A DNA stretch of 64,000 nt from an uncultured Sphingomonadaceae bacterium (GCA_947493215.1 CANLQE010000001.1:1861404-1925403); one strand, 5' to 3'; shown: positions 18,898-27,204, counted from the stretch's first letter. Translations and numbers: made by a program. The notes: generated by a model from the sequence alone, not told the origin.

Positions 18898-19248
18898 ATG
18901 GGTGAATTTGCGGTCCGGGCTATAGTTTCGGGGGTAATCGTCGCGATAGTTGCGATCATCGCCCGGCGATATCCGGCCATGGGCGCACTTATTGCTTCGC
19001 TACCGCTGATTTCCATTTTGGCGATGATCTGGTTGTGGCGGGACACTGGCGATACCGAATTGCTGGCTGGGCATGTGCAAGCGACATTCTTTTATGTGAT
19101 ACCCAGTCTGCCGATGTTCCTTTTGATTCCTCTCTTATTGCGACAGGGCATAAATTTTTGGGCGTCGCTGTCCGCCGGGATATTGTTGACGATAATCCTG
19201 TATATCGCGACAATTCCGATTGCGGCACGTTTCGGCATCAAGCTATGA
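18898..19248 (+). CDS. Small membrane protein, DUF3147 type
   Basis: Protein of 116 residues made almost entirely of four hydrophobic helices with short loops (ARRYPAMGALIASLP is the clearest family-like stretch). It resembles DUF3147 integral membrane proteins of unknown function. It starts 15 bases after the second methyltransferase-like gene and ends seven bases before aguB, so it belongs to the same transcription unit. A role in transport of a small substrate would be a guess from position only. Confidence 0.75.
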   Translation: MGEFAVRAIVSGVIVAIVAIIARRYPAMGALIASLPLISILAMIWLWRDTGDTELLAGHVQATFFYVIPSLPMFLLIPLLLRQGINFWASLSAGILLTIILYIATIPIAARFGIKL

Positions 19249-19255
19249 GCGCGGT

Positions 19256-20107
19256 ATGACAAAAGAAATCACCGTTGCCGCATTGCAACTGTCTTTGGAT
19301 GGCAACGAAGCGGACAATATTGCAGCCGTCAGCGATCATATTGTCAAAGCAGCAGAGCAGGGCGCGCAGGTTATATTGCCGCCGGAGCTGTTTGCGGGGC
19401 CGTATTTTTGCAAAACCGAAGACGAAGCCCTATTCGCTTTGGCAAGCCCTGTGAATGAGAGTGCTCCCGTGCAAACAATGCAAAAACTGGCGCGGCAGCT
19501 GAAGGTGGCTATCCCAGCCAGTTTCTTTGAACGCGATGGTCAGCATTATTATAACAGCATTGCGATGATTGACCCGCAGGGTGATATCATGGGGGTGTAC
19601 CGCAAAAGCCATATTCCCGACGGTCCGGGTTATGAAGAAAAATTCTACTTCCGCCCTGGCAATAGCGGCTTTAAAATCTGGGATGTTTTTGGCACCACCA
19701 TTGGTATCGGGATATGCTGGGACCAATGGTATCCCGAAACTGCACGAGCGATGGCTTTAATGGGTGCCGAGATATTATTCTATCCGACGGCCATTGGTTC
19801 AGAGCCCTATGACGCTGACCTAGACACCAGTCGCATGTGGCGCCGTGCTATGCAGGGGCACGCTGTCAGCAACTGTATGCCAGTCGTCGCGAGCAATCGC
19901 GTCGGTCAAGAAGGGGAGCAGGCTTTTTATGGCCACAGTTTTATCGCCAATGAATGGGGTGATCTGGTGCTGGAATATGGCGCTGAAGAACGCGGTGTTT
20001 TAGTCGCGACTTTCGATCTCGAACAAGCGCGTAAACACCGTGCTGGGATGGGTTTTTTTCGTGACCGCAGGCCAGAGCTTTACGGGCGGTTGGTCGAAGA
20101 TAAGTAA
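19256..20107 (+). CDS. aguB: N-carbamoylputrescine amidase
   Basis: Nitrilase-superfamily enzyme of 283 residues that hydrolyses N-carbamoylputrescine to putrescine, CO2 and ammonia. The catalytic triad is visible as Glu44 (PPELF), Lys117 (YRKSHIP) and Cys154 (GICWDQW). With aguA it completes the agmatine-to-putrescine pathway. The ATG at 19256 is chosen over an upstream in-frame TTG because it gives the normal N-terminus. Its 3' end overlaps the convergent marR gene by 28 bases. Confidence 0.94.
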   Translation: MTKEITVAALQLSLDGNEADNIAAVSDHIVKAAEQGAQVILPPELFAGPYFCKTEDEALFALASPVNESAPVQTMQKLARQLKVAIPASFFERDGQHYYNSIAMIDPQGDIMGVYRKSHIPDGPGYEEKFYFRPGNSGFKIWDVFGTTIGIGICWDQWYPETARAMALMGAEILFYPTAIGSEPYDADLDTSRMWRRAMQGHAVSNCMPVVASNRVGQEGEQAFYGHSFIANEWGDLVLEYGAEERGVLVATFDLEQARKHRAGMGFFRDRRPELYGRLVEDK

Positions 20108-20577
20108 CCTTTGATCCGCTCATTTAGAGTCCTTGCTTCGAGCGCTGCTTCCGCTTTGTCTATCAACGCAACCAGATCTCCCGCTTGCTCGTTAAGTTCG
20201 GCGGCAGCACTTTCTAGGGCTTGCCAGAGGGGCATGAGCTTTTCTGTCAGATCTTGACCTTTTTCGGTTAGAGTTATTTCCTTGCGGCGACCATCATTCT
20301 TGTCTGGTCGCGATGTGACGTAACCGGCTTTCTCTAGTGATTGACGAGATTGACTGACCGAAACATGGGTAATGCCAAGAGCGTCAGCAATTTCGTTGAC
20401 CGACATTGGTCCGTTCAGGATGACTTGGTTTAAAACGCCGAACCAGCGTTGCTCAAAATCTATGTCGACCAGCCGATAAGCCTTACTAGCATCTCGGTCG
20501 AGCGTCTCGGACAAGCGGCGCAATCGTGCGCCCAATGCGGCGCCGTGCAGGCTGCTCGTGTAATCTTGCTTTTTCAT
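20080..20577 (-). CDS. MarR family transcriptional regulator
   Basis: Winged-helix repressor-type protein of 165 residues. The helix-turn-helix is at about residues 58-85 (NEIADALGITHVSVSQS) and the wing carries RPDKNDGRRKEITLT, the standard MarR signature. Long helices at both ends form the dimer interface. It is divergent from the M19 dipeptidase-like gene, and a 30-base imperfect palindrome lies between them, 21 bases from its start codon. Autoregulation and control of the neighbour are likely by analogy with the family. The inducer is unknown. Confidence 0.9.
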   Translation of the reverse strand: MKKQDYTSSLHGAALGARLRRLSETLDRDASKAYRLVDIDFEQRWFGVLNQVILNGPMSVNEIADALGITHVSVSQSRQSLEKAGYVTSRPDKNDGRRKEITLTEKGQDLTEKLMPLWQALESAAAELNEQAGDLVALIDKAEAALEARTLNERIKGYLSSTNRP

Positions 20578-20597
20578 CTCTCACCATATTCTTACTT

Positions 20598-20627
20598 GAC
20601 AAATAAGTAGGCGCCTACCTACTTGTC
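20598..20627. promoter_or_regulatory. Palindromic operator between marR and the dipeptidase-like gene
   Basis: The arms GACAAATAAGTAGGC and GCCTACCTACTTGTC match in 13 of 15 positions with no spacer, and the central 12 bases (GTAGGCGCCTAC, 20607-20618) are perfect. It overlaps TTGACA (20596-20601), a good -35 for the plus-strand gene. Size and place fit a MarR dimer site that would block transcription in both directions. Confidence 0.72.
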
Positions 20628-20655
20628 CGAATATCCTATTGCAATTGGAAAGCCT

Positions 20656-21777
20656 ATGCAGTTTCACCTCAATCGTCGATCTTTTCTTGCTACCAGTTCT
20701 GTTATCGCGACCGCAGCTATCACTCCCGCTTTCGCTGCTACAAAAGGTGATTTGAAGGCAAAGGCGCGACGGGTCGTTGAGCGTTCTATGGTCATTAACG
20801 GCAATATGCTGCCCGGCTTTTCCGATCCCGTAGATGATCCAAAATTTGTTGCAGATGTCAGGGCGACCGGCATTACTGGGATTAAGCTGAGTGTCGGAGG
20901 CGGAAAGGCAAGCTTTTCCGATACAGTCGGTCACATCGGACATATCAACAAAGCAATCTCAGAACATAGCCATGTCTATATGCTTGTCCGGAAAATTGAT
21001 GACTTGATGGTCGCCAAGCGTACTGGAAAAGTCGGAATATTCTATGCCTTTGAAGATACCGGAATGCTTGAAGGGAAGGTCGAACGGATCAACTATTTTC
21101 GCGATCTGGGTGTTCGATCAATGCAGCTGTCCTATAATGGCGTCTCGCCCTTCGCATCCGGAGTAATGTCCCCGCGACCATCGCAAGGGTTAACGGACGT
21201 TGGGCGTCTTGCGGTTGTAACGATGAACGCAACCGGGGTGATAATAGATGTCAGTCATTCGGACGACAAATCGACGCAGGCCATCATCGATGAATCCAGC
21301 AAGCCCGTGATGATTTCTCATGGAGGTTGCGCTGGCGTAAACCCACATCCTCGTAATAAAAGCGATATTATTTTAAAGACTGTCGCTGACCAGGGCGGTG
21401 TGTTTGGATTATATGAATTGGCCTATCTGACGCCTGGTCTAGGACAGCAGACATTGGCCGATTATATGCGGCATTTGACTCATGCCCTAAAAGTTTGTGG
21501 CGAAGATCATGTTGGGATTGGCAGTGATGCTTTCATGCTGCAATTTGATACTTCTCCGGAAAGTATGAAGTCTTGGAACCGCAGTATAAAGGAAAGGAAA
21601 GAGACGGGCATCGCGGCGCCGGGAGAGGGGCCACCACCTTTTGTTGAGGGATTGAATGTACCGCGACGCGCATATCTGATTGCCGAAGAACTGCTTAAAC
21701 ACGGCTATTCTGAGGTTACTGTGGAGAAGGTTCTGGGTGGTAATTTTCTGCGTGTTTTCAAGGAAACTTGGGGCTAG
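20656..21777 (+). CDS. M19 (renal dipeptidase-like) protein with altered metal site, Tat-type signal
   Basis: Protein of 373 residues with a twin-arginine style signal (NRRSFLATSS) and a TIM-barrel dipeptidase fold. Several family ligands are present: Glu in FEDTGML, His in DVSHSDD, His in ISHGGC and Asp in GIGSDAF. The first HxD motif of M19 enzymes (in DGHND) is missing: the aligned stretch is VINGNML at residues 46-52. Only part of the two-zinc site remains, so the activity may differ or be lost. The start is ATG 20656; a TTG at 20623 would lie inside the operator. It overlaps the convergent UDG gene by 20 bases. Confidence 0.86.
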   Translation: MQFHLNRRSFLATSSVIATAAITPAFAATKGDLKAKARRVVERSMVINGNMLPGFSDPVDDPKFVADVRATGITGIKLSVGGGKASFSDTVGHIGHINKAISEHSHVYMLVRKIDDLMVAKRTGKVGIFYAFEDTGMLEGKVERINYFRDLGVRSMQLSYNGVSPFASGVMSPRPSQGLTDVGRLAVVTMNATGVIIDVSHSDDKSTQAIIDESSKPVMISHGGCAGVNPHPRNKSDIILKTVADQGGVFGLYELAYLTPGLGQQTLADYMRHLTHALKVCGEDHVGIGSDAFMLQFDTSPESMKSWNRSIKERKETGIAAPGEGPPPFVEGLNVPRRAYLIAEELLKHGYSEVTVEKVLGGNFLRVFKETWG

Positions 21778-22420
21778 TGCGGAGAGCCTGTTCAAAAACC
21801 TTTTCAAACATCTCTGCAGTCAATCTTTTGGTGTTCACGTTGTAGCGGGAGCAATGATAGCTGTCGATCAGAGTGCGGTTATTGGGCAATCGATGTTCCG
21901 CCCCATGCGCGAATTTATGGTCAGCCAGCCTGCCGCCCGTCATTCTTATCACACTGTCATGCGCTATCTTGCCCAAGGCCAGGATGATCTTCAGGTTGGG
22001 TAAGCCATCCAGCGCCTTGATCAGATAGGGACGGCATTTGTTGATCTCTGCGCCATTCGGTTTGTTCTCCGGTGGTAGGCATTTGACTGCGTTGAGTATC
22101 ATGGTGCCATTCAGGGTCACCCCATCGTCGGGGTGGGACTGGAAAGCACCGTGGGAGAGACCAACCTTGTCCAGAGTCGCGAACAACAAGTCACCCGATG
22201 CATCTCCGGTAAATGGTCGGCCAGTCCGGTTTGCGCCTTCCTTGCCCGGGGCGAGACCAACAATGGCGAGCCAGGCGTGTGGATCACCAAAGGCAGGCAC
22301 CGGTGCGTTCCACCAGTCACCATGTTCTTTGCGGAGCGATTTGCGCAAGGTTACCAGGCGCGGGCAGCGGCGGCAGTTTTTAGGCGCTTCGGCAAAAGGA
22401 AGGGGGCTATGATCGCTCAT
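21758..22420 (-). CDS. Uracil-DNA glycosylase, family 5 type (UdgB-like)
   Basis: DNA repair enzyme of 220 residues that removes uracil and related deaminated bases. Motif A reads GLAPGKEGANRTGRPFTGD, the family 5 form. N-terminal cysteines (CRRCPRL) and later ones (KCLPPE, KCRPYL) are positioned like the Fe-S ligands of family 4/5 enzymes. The C-terminal active-site region HCSRYNVNTKRL follows family 5. Its start codon sits inside a 9-pair hairpin, described separately. Confidence 0.88.
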   Translation of the reverse strand: MSDHSPLPFAEAPKNCRRCPRLVTLRKSLRKEHGDWWNAPVPAFGDPHAWLAIVGLAPGKEGANRTGRPFTGDASGDLLFATLDKVGLSHGAFQSHPDDGVTLNGTMILNAVKCLPPENKPNGAEINKCRPYLIKALDGLPNLKIILALGKIAHDSVIRMTGGRLADHKFAHGAEHRLPNNRTLIDSYHCSRYNVNTKRLTAEMFEKVFEQALRTSPKFP

Positions 22421-22427
22421 AGCCCCC
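22402..22427 (-). promoter_or_regulatory. Hairpin enclosing the start codon of the UDG gene
   Basis: GGGGGCTAT (22402-22410) and ATAGCCCCC (22419-22427) form a perfect 9-pair stem with an eight-base loop. On the minus strand the 5' arm includes the first two bases of the ATG at 22420-22418 and the G-rich stretch before it, the only possible ribosome site. In RNA it would hide the start. Two smaller hairpins, TGGAC/GTCCA (22441-22455) and GACTGA/TCAGTC (22462-22477), fill the rest of the gap to the upstream DUF3597 gene. Confidence 0.5.
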
Positions 22428-22471
22428 GCCTAAAATCATTTGGACATTACGTCCAGTAAAGGACTGAAAAA

Positions 22472-22834
22472 TCAGTCTTTCAATTCTGCCGGTACGATGC
22501 CGCCATTGGCTGCGATTTCGGACATCACGCGCTTGTGCAAAGCGATGTTATCTTCTGCGGATCCAGCATAGCTGGCATTGCCCAGCTCTTGAGCCAGCGC
22601 CTTACGGTTTTCATAGCTAGCGTCAATTTGGACCAGTTTCATAAGGTCGACGATGGATGATTGCCAATTTAGCTTGTCTGATCCTGGTATGCTATTGAGC
22701 CGCACGGTAACGTCGACTTCGGTAATGGCAGCGCGCGCCGCTGGGGCTGCTTCCGCTGCAGGGGTTGCCGCCGGTTCAGCCGCTTTTGCTTCGCCGCCAA
22801 AAATTGCGCTTTTGATTTTGCCAAATATACTCAT
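22472..22834 (-). CDS. DUF3597 domain protein
   Basis: Small protein of 120 residues. The N-terminus MSIFGKIKSAIFGGEAKA is amphipathic, an Ala/Pro-rich linker covers about residues 20-38, and the remainder is the helical DUF3597 domain with the conserved blocks LNWQSSIVDLMKLV and ALAQELG. The molecular function of this family is unknown; members often occur beside stress-related small proteins. It is divergent from the DUF937 gene across 237 bases and precedes the UDG gene on the same strand. Confidence 0.85.
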   Translation of the reverse strand: MSIFGKIKSAIFGGEAKAAEPAATPAAEAAPAARAAITEVDVTVRLNSIPGSDKLNWQSSIVDLMKLVQIDASYENRKALAQELGNASYAGSAEDNIALHKRVMSEIAANGGIVPAELKD

Positions 22835-23071
22835 GATGTGCTCCTCGTTGTTGCTTTGGGACGTGTGAATCCGCCCTTGCTCTCTTTCTTCGGTGTTACG
22901 CCGAGCGGAGTCAAATGCCGGGTGGCCTTTTTTACCTATTCCACACCGCTCACGAGTGTAAACAATCGTAAAGCTTTCGAATCGACCGTTTTGAGCCTGA
23001 AAACCTGTTAGGGTAGCGCCAGAACAATAGAATCAACAATAAGCCCTGCGGGGGCAAAAAGGAGACGGGTG

Positions 23072-23647
23072 ATGAGCATTTTGGAGATATTGCAGCAGTC
23101 CGGTGGCATTGAGACAATGGCACGCGAACTGGGTGTGAATGAGAGTGTAGCACAAGCGGGCGCAGCCGCTCTGCTTCCTTCCATTTTGGGAGGGTTTAAA
23201 AAAACTACGCAAGCGCAACCTAGCGGTCTGGATGGGCTGGGCGGTCTTTTGGGGCAATTGGGCGGCGGCGGGCTGCTCGATAGCGTGCTGGGTTCTCAGC
23301 CAACACCAGTGAGTCAGGGCAACGAAATTCTCGGTCAGATATTCGGATCAAAAGAAGTCAGTCGCACGGTGGCCGCCGGAGCAGAGCAGCAAACCGGCAT
23401 TAGCAGTGATTTGCTCAAAAAGATGCTTCCTGTGGTTGCGATGATGGTTGCCGGTTACATGGCAAAGCAAGGCGGCGATGATTCCGGCAGTGGCGGCGGC
23501 ATCGGCGGTCTTATTGGTGGCCTGTTGGGCGGTGGCTCAAAGACATCATCTGGTGGCCTTGGCGGGCTGGCGTCACTGCTGGATCTCGACGGCGACGGAA
23601 ACCCGCTTGATGATATTATCGGCATGGCTGGTAAACTGACTCGCTAA
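23072..23647 (+). CDS. DUF937 (YidB-like) protein with C-terminal DGDGNPL tail
   Basis: Protein of 191 residues. An N-terminal helical part (SILEILQQSGGIETMARELGV) matches the DUF937/YidB family, followed by long Gly-rich stretches and a hydrophobic helix at about residues 124-135. The tail LDLDGDGNPLDDI looks like a Ca2+-binding loop. The ATG at 23072 is favoured over the GTG one codon before by AAGGAGA upstream. No enzymatic motif is visible. The next gene, 28 bases downstream, ends in nearly the same tail. Confidence 0.8.
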   Translation: MSILEILQQSGGIETMARELGVNESVAQAGAAALLPSILGGFKKTTQAQPSGLDGLGGLLGQLGGGGLLDSVLGSQPTPVSQGNEILGQIFGSKEVSRTVAAGAEQQTGISSDLLKKMLPVVAMMVAGYMAKQGGDDSGSGGGIGGLIGGLLGGGSKTSSGGLGGLASLLDLDGDGNPLDDIIGMAGKLTR

Positions 23648-23675
23648 TATAGAATTCAACATAAGGAGATGACAA

Positions 23676-24056
23676 ATGGGACTTTTGGATAGCGCGCTAG
23701 GCATGTTGCCCGACAGTGTAAATCTGGACAGCTTGGCCGAAAAAGTAGGTATGTCCGCAGAAGAGTTGAAATCAGGTGGGGAAGCTTTGTTTAGCAAGTT
23801 GCAGGATGGCAGCGTTGATAAGGCGACCGCTATTAAAGAAGCGGCTGCAGAAGCGGGTGTTGATGCCGAAAAACTGAAAGGCCTGATGCCTGCGATGGCT
23901 GAAAAAGCTGGCTTGGATGGCGAAGGCGGATTGATGGAAAAGCTGGGCGGTGAAGATGGCCTTCTCGGGAAAGTTGGCGGTTTTCTGGACCGTGACGGTG
24001 ATGGCAACCCACTTAACGACATTACAGATATGGCCAAGGGCTTCTTCAAAAAGTAA
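23676..24056 (+). CDS. Small acidic protein sharing the DGDGNPL tail
   Basis: Protein of 126 residues, mostly short amphipathic helices rich in Ala, Glu and Lys, ending in FLDRDGDGNPLNDI and a short basic tail. The same tail ends the preceding DUF937 protein (LDLDGDGNPLDDI). A strong AAGGAG lies before the ATG and the gap to the previous gene is 28 bases, so the two are surely cotranscribed. No signal peptide is seen. I do not recognise a named family; the function is unknown. Confidence 0.78.
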   Translation: MGLLDSALGMLPDSVNLDSLAEKVGMSAEELKSGGEALFSKLQDGSVDKATAIKEAAAEAGVDAEKLKGLMPAMAEKAGLDGEGGLMEKLGGEDGLLGKVGGFLDRDGDGNPLNDITDMAKGFFKK

Positions 24057-24086
24057 GCTCTAGCTTATCTAGCGAAAAATGCGGTT

Positions 24087-24545
24087 CTAGTCCTCCAGCG
24101 CAGTGAGTTGGAGGACACCGCCTTCAACCGCTGTAACTCTTGCCATTGTGCCTTTCTTCATATCAGGCCCTTTCGCCGGCCATTCGCCGTCGGCAACCTT
24201 TGCTCGACCGCTGGTCGCGCTGATCGCTTCAACGACAGTAACCGTTTCCCCTACCAAACGCGCGGAGCGGTCATTGAGCATCGGATCTTCACTTTCGACG
24301 ACATTGGTCAGATACCACCGACGTCCCAAAAAGACAGATGCGAGCGACAGCACGCCAAATAGGGTGAACTGACCGGCAACGGTGATGTCGATAAACATCG
24401 TCACGAAACCCGTGATCGCGGCCGCAGCCGCAAGCCAGATCAGGAATACGCCTGGTACCAATATCTCTCCGATACCCAGTAGCAGCGCTATTATCAGCCA
24501 GTGATAATGCGATTCCAGTGACATGATCTGTTCAATAATATCCAT
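24087..24545 (-). CDS. NfeD family membrane protein
   Basis: Protein of 152 residues with three N-terminal membrane helices (about residues 14-80) and a soluble C-terminal OB-fold domain (GRAKVADGEWPAKG), the NfeD1b layout. NfeD proteins partner SPFH/stomatin proteins in membrane quality control and microdomains. The gene lies 11 bases downstream of the SPFH gene, the standard pairing. Confidence 0.92.
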   Translation of the reverse strand: MDIIEQIMSLESHYHWLIIALLLGIGEILVPGVFLIWLAAAAAITGFVTMFIDITVAGQFTLFGVLSLASVFLGRRWYLTNVVESEDPMLNDRSARLVGETVTVVEAISATSGRAKVADGEWPAKGPDMKKGTMARVTAVEGGVLQLTALED

Positions 24546-24556
24546 GTCTATTCGCC

Positions 24557-25519
24557 TTATTGTTCAAACGGGCCTTTGCGGCGTGGCGGCGGCGGAGTAA
24601 TCGCGCCGCCATTTTCGCCAAGTGCTTCTTTGGCTAATTCCCCGATACCGCCCAATGTTCCGATAAGCTGTGTCGCCTCGACAGGGAATAGGATGGTTTT
24701 TGCATTGGGAGAAGTAGCGAATTTTTCGACCGCTTTGACATAGTCCTGTGCGATGAAATAGTTGACGGCTTGGGCATTGCCACCGGCAATAGCGTCGGAA
24801 ACCATCTGCGTCGCTTTGGCTTCTGCTTCTGCTTCGCGTTCACGCGCTTCGGCATCCCGGAAAGCGGCTTCCTTGCGACCTTCTGCTTGCAGAATTTGTC
24901 CTTGCTTCTCACCTTCTGAGCGCAGAATTTCAGAAGCACGTGCGCCCTCTGCGTCTAGGATGTTAGCACGTTTTTCGCGTTCTGCTTTCATCTGCCGAGC
25001 CATGGCGTTGATAATATCTTGTGGCGGCCGGATGTCTTTGATTTCTACGCGGGTAATCTTGATCCCCCAAGGCGTCGTCGCGTCGTCAATCACAGTAAGA
25101 AGGCGCCCGTTAATCTCGTCGCGCTTGGACAAGGTTTCATCGAGATCCATCGAGCCCATGACCGTACGCAAGTTAGTGGTCACCAGATTTAGGATTGCGT
25201 TATAGAGGTCGTTGACTTCATAGGCTGCCTTGGGTGCGTCCAGCACCTGAAAGAAAACCACGCCGTCGGTGGAGATCATCGCGTTATCTTTGGTGATGAT
25301 TTCCTGCCCTGGAATATCAAGCACCTGCTCCATCATGTTGACCTTGCGGCCAACCCGATAGAAAAACGCCGGAAAAAAGTTGAAGCCGGGCCTCGCGATG
25401 CTGGTGAATCGGCCAAAATATTCAATCGTATATTGATAGCCCTGACGAACAATTTTTATGCTCGCCCCAAGATATATGATGACCAAAAGGAAAAAGAAAA
25501 ATGCGGCCGTAAGTTCCAT
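24557..25519 (-). CDS. SPFH/stomatin-like membrane protein
   Basis: Protein of 320 residues of the stomatin/paraslipin type (similar to E. coli QmcA). An N-terminal membrane segment is followed by the SPFH domain at about residues 20-190, including [10 protein letters not shown] and the DIRPPQDI block. A long coiled-coil rich in Ala/Glu/Arg covers about 180-260, and the tail is Pro-rich and basic. It likely forms oligomers with the downstream NfeD protein. The leader has a short stem (AGCGAA/TTCGCT, 25584-25598) followed by T residues on the minus strand. Confidence 0.92.
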   Translation of the reverse strand: MELTAAFFFFLLVIIYLGASIKIVRQGYQYTIEYFGRFTSIARPGFNFFPAFFYRVGRKVNMMEQVLDIPGQEIITKDNAMISTDGVVFFQVLDAPKAAYEVNDLYNAILNLVTTNLRTVMGSMDLDETLSKRDEINGRLLTVIDDATTPWGIKITRVEIKDIRPPQDIINAMARQMKAEREKRANILDAEGARASEILRSEGEKQGQILQAEGRKEAAFRDAEAREREAEAEAKATQMVSDAIAGGNAQAVNYFIAQDYVKAVEKFATSPNAKTILFPVEATQLIGTLGGIGELAKEALGENGGAITPPPPRRKGPFEQ

Positions 25520-25621
25520 CTGCTAAGCCTCCCGCTATAAGTTGGTTTATCATTGATTATTCCCAGCATAATGCCAAGAAAAAAGCGAATATTTCGCTGA
25601 AGAATAAGGTTATTAAGTTTC

Positions 25622-27163
25622 ATGCGCTTATCTATCACTGCCGCTCTTTTGTCATTGTGGCATCCAACGGCTGTTCATGCCGAAGATATTTCCGAAGCGG
25701 ATTTGCGCGAGCATATTGAAATATTGGCAAGCGATGATTTTGGTGGCCGCAAACCCGGAACTGAGGGTGAGAATAAGACGGTCCGCTATATCGCAACAGA
25801 ATGGAAGAAGGCGGGGCTGGAGCCTGCGACTGGTTCTTTGTCTTGGTATGCGCCTGTGGCGTTGGTTGATCGGACGCCGTTAAAACAAACCATCCTATTT
25901 ACGCGCGCCAACGGCAAAAGTTCAAACGGCAGGCGCGAAAAGGAGATTCGGATTGAAGAGGGACAACTGCTCTTGCGCGGGGCTATGCAATTTGGTGCGC
26001 TGGCCAACGCGTCTATTGTTCATTCGGGATATGCCTCCGCTAGTGTTGAAGAGCTGGAAAAATCGGTATCGGGGAAGCTCGCTATGCTGTTTCTGCAATC
26101 ACCGGACAAATCAAAAGAACTGGTTGGATACCGGGAACGAAAAGCAAATCTTGTCGCAGCTGGTGCCTCGGGGGTTATTACAATTATACGCAGCAAATCT
26201 CGGTTTTACCGCTCCGCAAGGCGCTTCCGCGGAGTGAATACAAGCCTCGATGGCGAAGGGCTCCACGCTCCTGTTGAAGGCGTGATCAGCGGGAAGGCGG
26301 CGGAAAGATTGCTGAGGAAAGCCCGTGTCGATCCTAAGCAACTGGCTGAGGAGGTCGAACGCGATGGCTTCCTCCCGATAGAAGTCGGGATACATGCCGA
26401 TCTTTCTGTAGAAACGCGCGTGCGCGCTTTTCAGTCGCATAATGTGGTTGGAAAAATTGCGGGCCGGAACCCTGAAAGCGGAGCGGTCCTTTTCCTTGGT
26501 CACTGGGATCATCTTGGCGAATGTCGCCGGGAGCCAGCTACAGACCGAATCTGCAATGGTGCTGTCGACAATGCCAGCGGCATTTCGCTGTTGATTGAAA
26601 CGGCCAAGAGGTTGGTGAAACAACAACCGGATCGCGATATTTATTTCCTGGCGACAACCGCTGAAGAAAGCGGTTTGCTAGGCGCCAAGGCGTTCGCAGC
26701 AGATCCCGGTTTTCCCCTCGAGCGTTTGGTCGCCGTATTTAACGCTGATACAATCGCCCTATCCGCTGAGGGCAAGCGCATTGCGGTGGTCGGGCGCGGG
26801 GAAACGGATCTGGATGAAGATATTGAAAAGGTCGCCGCAGCTCAAGACCGGGAGATTGACAAAACGGACACTGCCAATGCGTATCTGAAACGGCAGGACG
26901 GCTATGTATTTCTCGAAAAAGACATTCCGGCCTTTATGATTACCAGCGCTTTTTCCGACCAAGAGCGTCTCGATAGCTATTTGAGCGGGCGCTATCATGA
27001 TGTCAGCGACGAACTGGATGAACAACTGTTACTTGGCGGAGCTGCGGCAGATGCCAATTTCCACGTCGCGCTGGGACGGCATTTTGGCAGCATTGTTAGT
27101 TTTCCTGAGAAAACCAGCCCCAATAGTGCGGCGAATAATGCGGTTAATAGTTCTGGCGAATAG
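25622..27163 (+). CDS. Exported M28-like protein lacking one zinc ligand
   Basis: Protein of 513 residues with a signal peptide (ends near AVHAED) and a PA-like insert followed by an M28 domain. It parallels the M28 lipoprotein at 12734: GHWDHLG, GAVDNASG, TAEESGLLG and FNADTIA keep four of the five ligand positions and the catalytic Glu. The last ligand, His in RSDHFSF of the other copy, is replaced by Gly427 in RQDGYVF with the spacing to the following IPA unchanged. It may be a one-metal or inactive homologue. It is divergent from the SPFH gene. Confidence 0.88.
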   Translation: MRLSITAALLSLWHPTAVHAEDISEADLREHIEILASDDFGGRKPGTEGENKTVRYIATEWKKAGLEPATGSLSWYAPVALVDRTPLKQTILFTRANGKSSNGRREKEIRIEEGQLLLRGAMQFGALANASIVHSGYASASVEELEKSVSGKLAMLFLQSPDKSKELVGYRERKANLVAAGASGVITIIRSKSRFYRSARRFRGVNTSLDGEGLHAPVEGVISGKAAERLLRKARVDPKQLAEEVERDGFLPIEVGIHADLSVETRVRAFQSHNVVGKIAGRNPESGAVLFLGHWDHLGECRREPATDRICNGAVDNASGISLLIETAKRLVKQQPDRDIYFLATTAEESGLLGAKAFAADPGFPLERLVAVFNADTIALSAEGKRIAVVGRGETDLDEDIEKVAAAQDREIDKTDTANAYLKRQDGYVFLEKDIPAFMITSAFSDQERLDSYLSGRYHDVSDELDEQLLLGGAAADANFHVALGRHFGSIVSFPEKTSPNSAANNAVNSSGE

Positions 27164-27204
27164 TTGCAGAACTGATTACATGGGCCGCCACAGAATCAAC
27201 TTAG

